Shown in pieces: positions 58,389 to 64,000 of a stretch of 64,000 nt of DNA. The notes under the pieces are model-generated. The model saw only the letters and a list, made by a program, of their open reading frames with translations, was not told the DNA's origin and did not search any database. The position numbers were made by a program, and so were the translations under genes. This stretch comes from Escarpia spicata (taxonomy: Eukaryota; Annelida; Polychaeta; Sabellida; Siboglinidae), in assembly GCA_963995525.1 (NCBI GenBank), contig OZ023209.1, positions 11,408,199-11,472,198 on the forward strand. The letters run 5' to 3'. How positions within the stretch are numbered: position 1 is the stretch's first letter; every line of letters begins with the position of its first letter.

Positions 58389-58400
58389 TGCGCATGCGCG
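58389..58400 (-). promoter_or_regulatory. NRF1-type site in the archease promoter
   Basis: TGCGCATGCGCG fits the NRF1 consensus (YGCGCAYGCGCR) and lies about 165 bp upstream of the archease ATG. NRF1 sites at this distance are typical of housekeeping promoters. Two more perfect TGCGCATGCGCA palindromes lie at 59083-59094 and 59162-59173. Confidence 0.6.
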
Positions 58401-58839
58401 GTGCCCTATATGGGTCATATTGAGTCACGTGCAAATTTCCCGGCAAGCTTACTGAAATATTCTGTCGTTGGATGTTGCAGCGTGCCCAGGTGACTGTAAG
58501 TGTAAGTTCTGAATAACATTGGAATTACCATTTGCATTGGACTAATGTATTTTTTACATGTACACCTGCAGGGTTAGAGCTATGGTTGGACGTGGTCGCT
58601 GTACCCAGCTGATCTGTCATTCTGTGGCCCACACACGGATAGCCTAGCCTAGGCTAGGGCCTAGGCTCTAGCGTGTTCACTGACACTGTCACTGTCAGTG
58701 TCACTGACTGACACTTGCATGACATCCATGCCCCCCCCGGCTGCAACACTTCTTCCCCTTTGTTTAGGTTTAGCCTTAGGGGCTTAGGCTGAGACTAGTC
58801 TTAATCTGATACTAAGACTGCCTGTTATGCCCGCAATGC

Positions 58840-59345
58840 CTATAAGTTACCTATGGCTGTGTCATGGCTACAGCTATTGCCTATGCTATGCCTAAGCCTA
58901 AGGCTATGGCTATGCCATGGGCATAGCCATGGGTTAGTTTCAGGGTTGTGTGTTAAATTAAGGTTACGTTATCAACAACAATATTTTTGTTTTTCCCAAG
59001 CCTCGACCTATAATTTATATAGTGGCTACGCGTACGTGAGCCGTACGTTTAGACCTCCATTCTAAAAGTACGGCACTCATTCTGCGCATGCGCATGCTTT
59101 GATTTCCGGTTACGTGAATTGTATTTTTAGCATCACTTGTCTAAAGGTACGGCAGTCTATATGCGCATGCGCATGATTTTCATACGTGAGCCGTATCTTT
59201 AGCGCTCGGTTCTAGAAGTACGGCAGTTAAACTGCCGTATCTTTAGCACTCTTTTCTAAAAGTACGTAGAGTTTTTTCGCGCGTGCATGTTGATGTATAT
59301 GCGTAAGCTGTATCTTAGCCTTCGGTTCTAAAAGTACGGGAGTTT
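58840..59345. repeat. Degenerate tandem repeats upstream of archease
   Basis: 58850-58935 is built of GGCTATG/GCCTA(A/T)G words with a 12-bp inverted repeat (TATGGCTATGCC ... GGCATAGCCATG). 59030-59345 has about four diverged units of 70-100 bp: TACGTGAGCCGTA(T/C), TCTTTAGC, TTCTAAAAGTACGGCAGT. Two of the units contain the palindrome TGCGCATGCGCA. Confidence 0.65.
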
Positions 59346-59399
59346 TTGTTTGCATAAGCCATTATTGTTATCTGTATTACTTTTGTTTGCATAAGGCTA

Positions 59400-60270
59400 A
59401 GCCATTGTATTTATTATTCATTGAATATATTAGACACATTACAATATTGAAGACTTACAAACTCAAAGCAGTAATGTAGTAAAATCAGTATAGTTTTATT
59501 AACTGTTGAACATTCGGAAATCATACACTTACAAAATATAAGAAAATGCCTAAATACATCATTTGTTTACAAGGAACACCCTAACACTACACTAACATCC
59601 TAATACAACACGCCTAAAATTATTTACCGCACTAAAAACCCTGGGCACACCACTGAAACTCAGTGAAGAGGAAAAAGCATAAGCAAAACCTCGTGTACAA
59701 AACTGGAACAGGGAAAAGCGTCACAAAATTACTAACAATTCAACTTGTTTACATGGAATATCCTAACACTAACTAACATTCTAATACCTACAAAACCTGC
59801 CTAAATTTATTTCCTGCACAAAAAACCCTGGGCATCAGATTTACTAACAATACTAGTGACCTGACTAAATACTAATTGAAATCCTGTTACACCATATTAA
59901 CATAATACAAATCTTCTAACATAAAACATATCTACACACTAATGCAAATGGTCTACTTTATATCCTCCTATTTGACTATATTTATATACTATAATTTTAT
60001 ATTATTTATATTTTTTTATCTATGTATACTTTTACTTATTAACATCTCTACACACTAAATCTAAAACACAAACACAGAACACACTAAATGTAAACCATGC
60101 CTACATGGAAAACTAAAGGTAAAACGCATCTACACAGAACATACTAATGTAAAAAGCAGGTACACAGAACACACTAAATGTAAAACACTTCTACACGGAA
60201 CTCACTAAATGTAAAACATTTCTACATAGAACATACTAATGTAAAAAACTACTACTAAAACATAGCAGAA
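59400..60270. repeat. AT-rich region with direct repeats
   Basis: 59561-59650 is repeated at about 59746-59840 (TTGTTTACA(A/T)GGAA, CCTAACACTA, ACTAACAT, AAAACCCTGGGCA). 60060-60250 has about four units of 35-45 bp (CTACAC(A/G)GAAC, ACACACTAAATGTAAAAC). No gene seen. Confidence 0.6.
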
Positions 60271-60670
60271 TCTAGCAGTGTAGAGTCAACGCATTAGTTC
60301 AGCTTGTGCTTGCAGGGCTGTTGCAGACTGAACACGTCATCCTATTAACATATAATTGCAAAACACCAGTAACAAGTAAACAGAGTGTTGTTAGTGTCAG
60401 GGTAGAAGAAAACTGTATAGGTGACTGAGTGAAAGGAAAGTGTTGGGTACCAACGAAATACAATGAGAAATGTGAGTAAAGACCAGATATGAAAATGTTA
60501 ACTTAAACAGATGATCTGTTGAGACAATGACAAGTAGAGTTGTTGCATGGATGGTAACTAGTGTAGAGTAACAATGAAATACAATGAGAAATGTGGGTGA
60601 AGACCAGACATAAAAAAAACATAAGCAGATGATTGGTTGAGACTAGTAGAGTTGTTGCATGGATGATTAC

Positions 60671-60925
60671 ATGCTATTGCACTAGTAACATATTTACATG
60701 TATATTATATACAACTATATACACATGCTATTGCACTAGTAACATATTTACATGTATATTATATACAACTATATACACATGCTATTGCACTAGTAACATA
60801 TTTACATGTATATTATATACAACTATATACACATGCTATTGCACTAGTAATATATTTACATGTATATTATATACAACTATATACACATGCTATTGCACTA
60901 GTAACATATTTACATATATGCACTA
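60671..60925. repeat. 54-bp minisatellite, about 4.7 copies
   Basis: Unit ATGCTATTGCACTAGTAACA then TATTTACATGTATATTATATACAACTATATACAC (given in two parts). Homogeneous. It sits in a larger nest: blocks such as GTGTTGTTAGTGTCAGGGTAG (60380 and 60938) and AGAGTTGTTGCATGGATG (60535, 60646, 61076, 61209) recur around it. Confidence 0.9.
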
Positions 60926-61289
60926 ACAAGTAAAGAGTGTTGTTAGTGTCAGGGTAGAAGAAAACTGTATAGGTGACTGAGTGAAAGGAAAGTGTTGAGT
61001 ACCAACGAAAAATGTAAGTAATGACCAGATATAAAAAATAACGTAAGCAGATGATTAGTTGACACACTGACTAGCAGAGTTGTTGCATGGATGGTAACTA
61101 GTGTAGAGTAACAATGAAATACAATGAGAAATGTGAGTAATGACCAGACATGAAAAAGATAACATAAGTAGATGATTGAGATGATAGATGATGAGACAAT
61201 GACTAGCAGAGTTGTTGCATGGATGGTAACATGCTATTGCACTAGTAACATATTTACATATATTATATACAACTATATACACATTTCAT

Positions 61290-61350
61290 TTCCCAAACAG
61301 TTGCCCATCTGCAGAAGACCAACCTCGAAGCCGTCAAGTGCCAGGGTTAC
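61290..61350 (-). pseudogene. Diverged duplicate of the last ZSWIM-like coding segment
   Basis: On the minus strand 61350-61290 reads VGLLQMGNC after VTLALDGF, matching IGLHLQMGDW after LVLRRWQ at about 61520-61460. The flanking AT-rich sequence (61240-61300 against 61390-61445) is duplicated too, so this is a tandem duplication of about 140-190 bp that includes coding sequence. Confidence 0.5.
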
Positions 61351-61427
61351 CTGAGTGGGTAAAATATATTGCTGTGAAGACTTTTAGGGCCCACATTATA
61401 TTTACATATATTACATACTATTTACAG

Positions 61428-64000
61428 CTATATACATATTTCATAGACCGATATCACTGTCCCCACCCAGTCGCCCATCTGCAGATGAAGGCCAATCTTC
61501 TGCCAGCGTCTCAACACCAGGTGACCAGCAAACAAGTCCTCTTTAGCCGACAATCTGCGGCGGAAGATGTGTCGACATGGCAGGCCCATCGATGTCCAGA
61601 AACCACAGTCGCAGCTAATGGACGTTGCAGCATCATGTGTGTCATCACGAGACCGTGCAGCAGACAACTGCTGAGTGACATACCTAGACAGAAAGCCAAG
61701 TGATATAAGTACAATTCCTTTGTGCATGAATGCGTACGTTGTAACGAGGTCACGCTGCGAAACCCTAGAAAGAAAGAGATGTCGAATGTCAATAGATGTA
61801 ACTGCTGGAAAATACAACAAAACTATGCACACACAAAATCATAAACATACCTGAAGGCATACGGTGTGAGGAATTCACTGTATGCTGCTTCAGCTGATCC
61901 AACGGCAAGTCTGATCACTGATGTCTTCTGCACTATCTTTGCAGTGCGGTAGTTGCGCTCAGTTTCCAACATGCTCAAGGCAACCTACATCAGACAGGAC
62001 AGGCAATAAATATTGGCTGACAAATATTATGTTTAAAACATGACCTACAAATAATTTCTTTTCAGATAGGAACATTTTGAAAAACAACAATTATTATTAC
62101 AATGTACGAGTACAAGATTACTCAGAAAATAAATGTAATCAATTATGATTACTTCACCATGTAATCATGATTATTTTAAAGAATATGTAAATCATCCTGC
62201 TTCTACCAGGTATCTGATCTTCTTTGAATTCAAAGGCATTGGCATAAACAATATATTAGCAAGAATGTGTCACTGACCTTCAGATCCTTGATGTTGGAAA
62301 ACTTCGCAATGACACTCTTCAATTTCTGGTTGATGCTTTCGACGCGGTTGTTCGTTCTCGTCAGAAAGCTCCTCTGTTGCTGCTTCAACCCTTCGATCCA
62401 CTGCTCCCTGATGCCATGCCAGTTGTTATCGAAGTATGTGATCACTGCCTTGTGCTTCGTCTGCTGCAGAGCCTCATACAGTTGTTCGTAGACCTCCTCT
62501 CCTCCAGCATACGCAATTTTCTGCATCGGCTCAAGGCAGACCAGCCGCTCATCTGACCGTATACCAAGCTTTTCAGATGTGACCTCTCTGCGGAATGTTC
62601 TCAAAGTGTGGAAGAGGCAGATCTGTAAAGCTGCACCAGGCAGCTTCTCACGGATGACATCACGTTCCGTCATATCCTTGTCGGCCATTACGCACTGGAT
62701 GTTGTCAGCGTCATTGTGTTTTATGAAGATGTCCATCAATCCGCTGATGGTGGCTCGCTCCTCGTTCGCAACAATCCACAGGGCAACGACGACACTCTCG
62801 CCATTGCCGTCAACCACCATCAGGACATACAGCGGCATCCTCATGTCGGTAAGCTTGTACGTTGCATCCAGCAGCAGAAGTTATGGACAGCGAGCTTGGA
62901 TCGTGCGCATTTTGCTGTCCTGGTATGAGATGGCTACCAGCTCGTTTGAGCTGCCGAGTACCAACTCAGTCACTGCCCCGTCTTCATTCCGCATTTCGGT
63001 TAGTAGTGCTTGTAGTTTGTTGCTGTGTGCTGGTCTTGTGCGTGCTTTGATGTTGTGCAGATCTTTTAGTGTAACTTCTTTACCCTGGTCTCGAATTTCC
63101 TGCTGGACTAGTTTCTTGTTGGCATGTAAAGTAAGCAGACGTCCAGTCTCCGCTTCCATTGCTGGGTCGAGGCGCCTCTGTCGTGGCAGAAACTTGAACA
63201 ATGCCTGCACAAATACATACAACTGATGAGTTCTACACATCGGATTATCACGTCATATCACTAAGTTTTATATAATTTACTAAAAATACTGAATTAATAA
63301 ATTTAAAACAAACTTTATTATAACACTACCCCCTTTAACTTTCTAAATTTTAGACAAAGCCTTGAGACTTGTCACTACTATTACTGTCTGCATCACTTGC
63401 ACTGATCACAGTATCAAAGTGTATACTGGCCCTTGTCATAACATTTCTGGTCATTTCAATTTGTCATATATAGGGTTTTTCAAGGCCATCCTTTTAGGCA
63501 GATCCTTTTAACATGTACAGTAATATGCATACCTCATTCATCTGGTGGTTGTGCTCTTCATTCATATTCGCAACGACAAGCTTGGTGGCGTCTTTCGACA
63601 GCCGTATCCGGAAACCAGCCGGACACTGTTGTTGCGTAGTACTGGAAATAACAAGTGAATATCTAAAACATAAAACACATTAATTTAAATGAGGTTTATG
63701 TCTTTAAAACATATTCTGATAAGATAGATACCGATACCCAGCCATTATTCAAGGCTCGATTATTCAACCATGCTACTTGTACAGCGTAACAAACTAGTTT
63801 GAAATTTTTTTTAGGGTTAACAAAGGCATGCCAAATAATCGATACATTGTCATTGCCAATAAGTAAAAAGCATCGTAAGAAAAAATACTTACTGATGAGC
63901 CTGTCGTTGTCCCTTTCCATGAGATTTGAAGTTTTTGCCACCGTGGATGCAGCAGTACACAAGTTCGGCAAAAATCTGATCTTTGTTTGCTGTTTCAGCT
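61428..64000 (-). CDS. ZSWIM1/3-like protein of MULE-transposase origin, 5'-truncated by the window, one in-frame stop
   Basis: Minus-strand exons 63893-64000 (continuing off the window), 63533-63641, 62278-63204, 61851-61984 and 61428-61764 join in phase. The first two encode a FAR1/FLYWCH-like zinc-binding start (YCCIHGGKNFKSHGKGQRQ, QCPAGFRIRLSKDATKLVV, EEHNHQMNE). Exon 62278-63204 encodes the MULE/RNase-H-like core: LLDATYKLTDMRMPLYVLMVV, VMADKDMTERDVIREKLPGA, QICLFHTLRTFRREV and NNRVESINQKLKS. The last exon has a SWIM zinc finger (CDCGFWTSMGLPCRHIF). This order is that of ZSWIM1/ZSWIM3. A TAA at 62881-62883 falls just before LLLLDATY in an otherwise open 927-nt exon, so the copy is a recent pseudogene, a polymorphic allele, or has a sequence error. 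Whether it is a host gene or a transposon is open. Confidence 0.75.

Noticed and set aside
60633..60926. Repetitive 97-codon ORF (CYCTSNIFTCILYTTIYT)
   Set aside because: Made by a 54-bp minisatellite whose unit is a multiple of three.
62579..63226. 215-codon plus-strand ORF
   Set aside because: Antisense shadow of the ZSWIM-like exon 62278-63204.

Overview
The window is genomic DNA from an animal, most likely a marine invertebrate. The genes have introns with GT-AG junctions, and there are very long CA, GA and TATG microsatellites, tRNA-derived SINEs, several clades of non-LTR retrotransposon, hAT- and Harbinger-type DNA elements, and an invertebrate-type (i-type) lysozyme gene, a family not known from vertebrates. 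The species cannot be named from sequence alone. I found no bacterial-style operons, CRISPR arrays or rRNA.

Only about five real gene loci occur in 64 kb, and each was assembled exon by exon with matching intron phases. They are: (1) a lone last coding exon of an i-type lysozyme at 2651-2850 (minus), a relative of gene 3; (2) an SLC16/monocarboxylate-transporter-like gene, five coding exons, 16949-20735 (plus); (3) a six-exon mosaic lysozyme-like gene, 28839 down to 23356 (minus), joining a signal peptide, a chitin-binding module, a cysteine-rich module and an i-type lysozyme domain that has lost its catalytic acids; (4) archease, the tRNA-ligase cofactor, nine exons, 58225 down to 48524 (minus), with an 11-nt micro-exon and NRF1-type palindromes upstream; (5) the 3' part of a ZSWIM1/3-like MULE-derived gene at 61428-64000 (minus), interrupted by one in-frame stop.

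The rest is mobile and repetitive DNA. 0-16 kb holds decayed copies: a pseudogene of a widespread uncharacterised invertebrate family at the left edge, LINE fragments, a hAT transposase remnant and microsatellites. 30-35 kb holds a ~2 kb element with terminal inverted repeats, two large inverted repeats, a Harbinger-like MITE and a LINE tail. 36-45 kb holds two nearly complete non-LTR retrotransposons of different families in opposite orientations; the second has its own ORF1. 45-47 kb holds a deleted hAT element. Archease introns carry a hAT MITE, a foldback MITE, a CR1/L2-like fragment, two SINEs and two minisatellites. 59-61.7 kb is a nest of direct repeats between archease and the ZSWIM-like gene.

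The most unusual items are the mosaic catalytically dead lysozyme, whose exon-2 splice donor has been tandemly duplicated in frame, its diverged exon copy 20 kb away, and the archease micro-exon. All exon models come from reading the sequence by eye and need transcript support.
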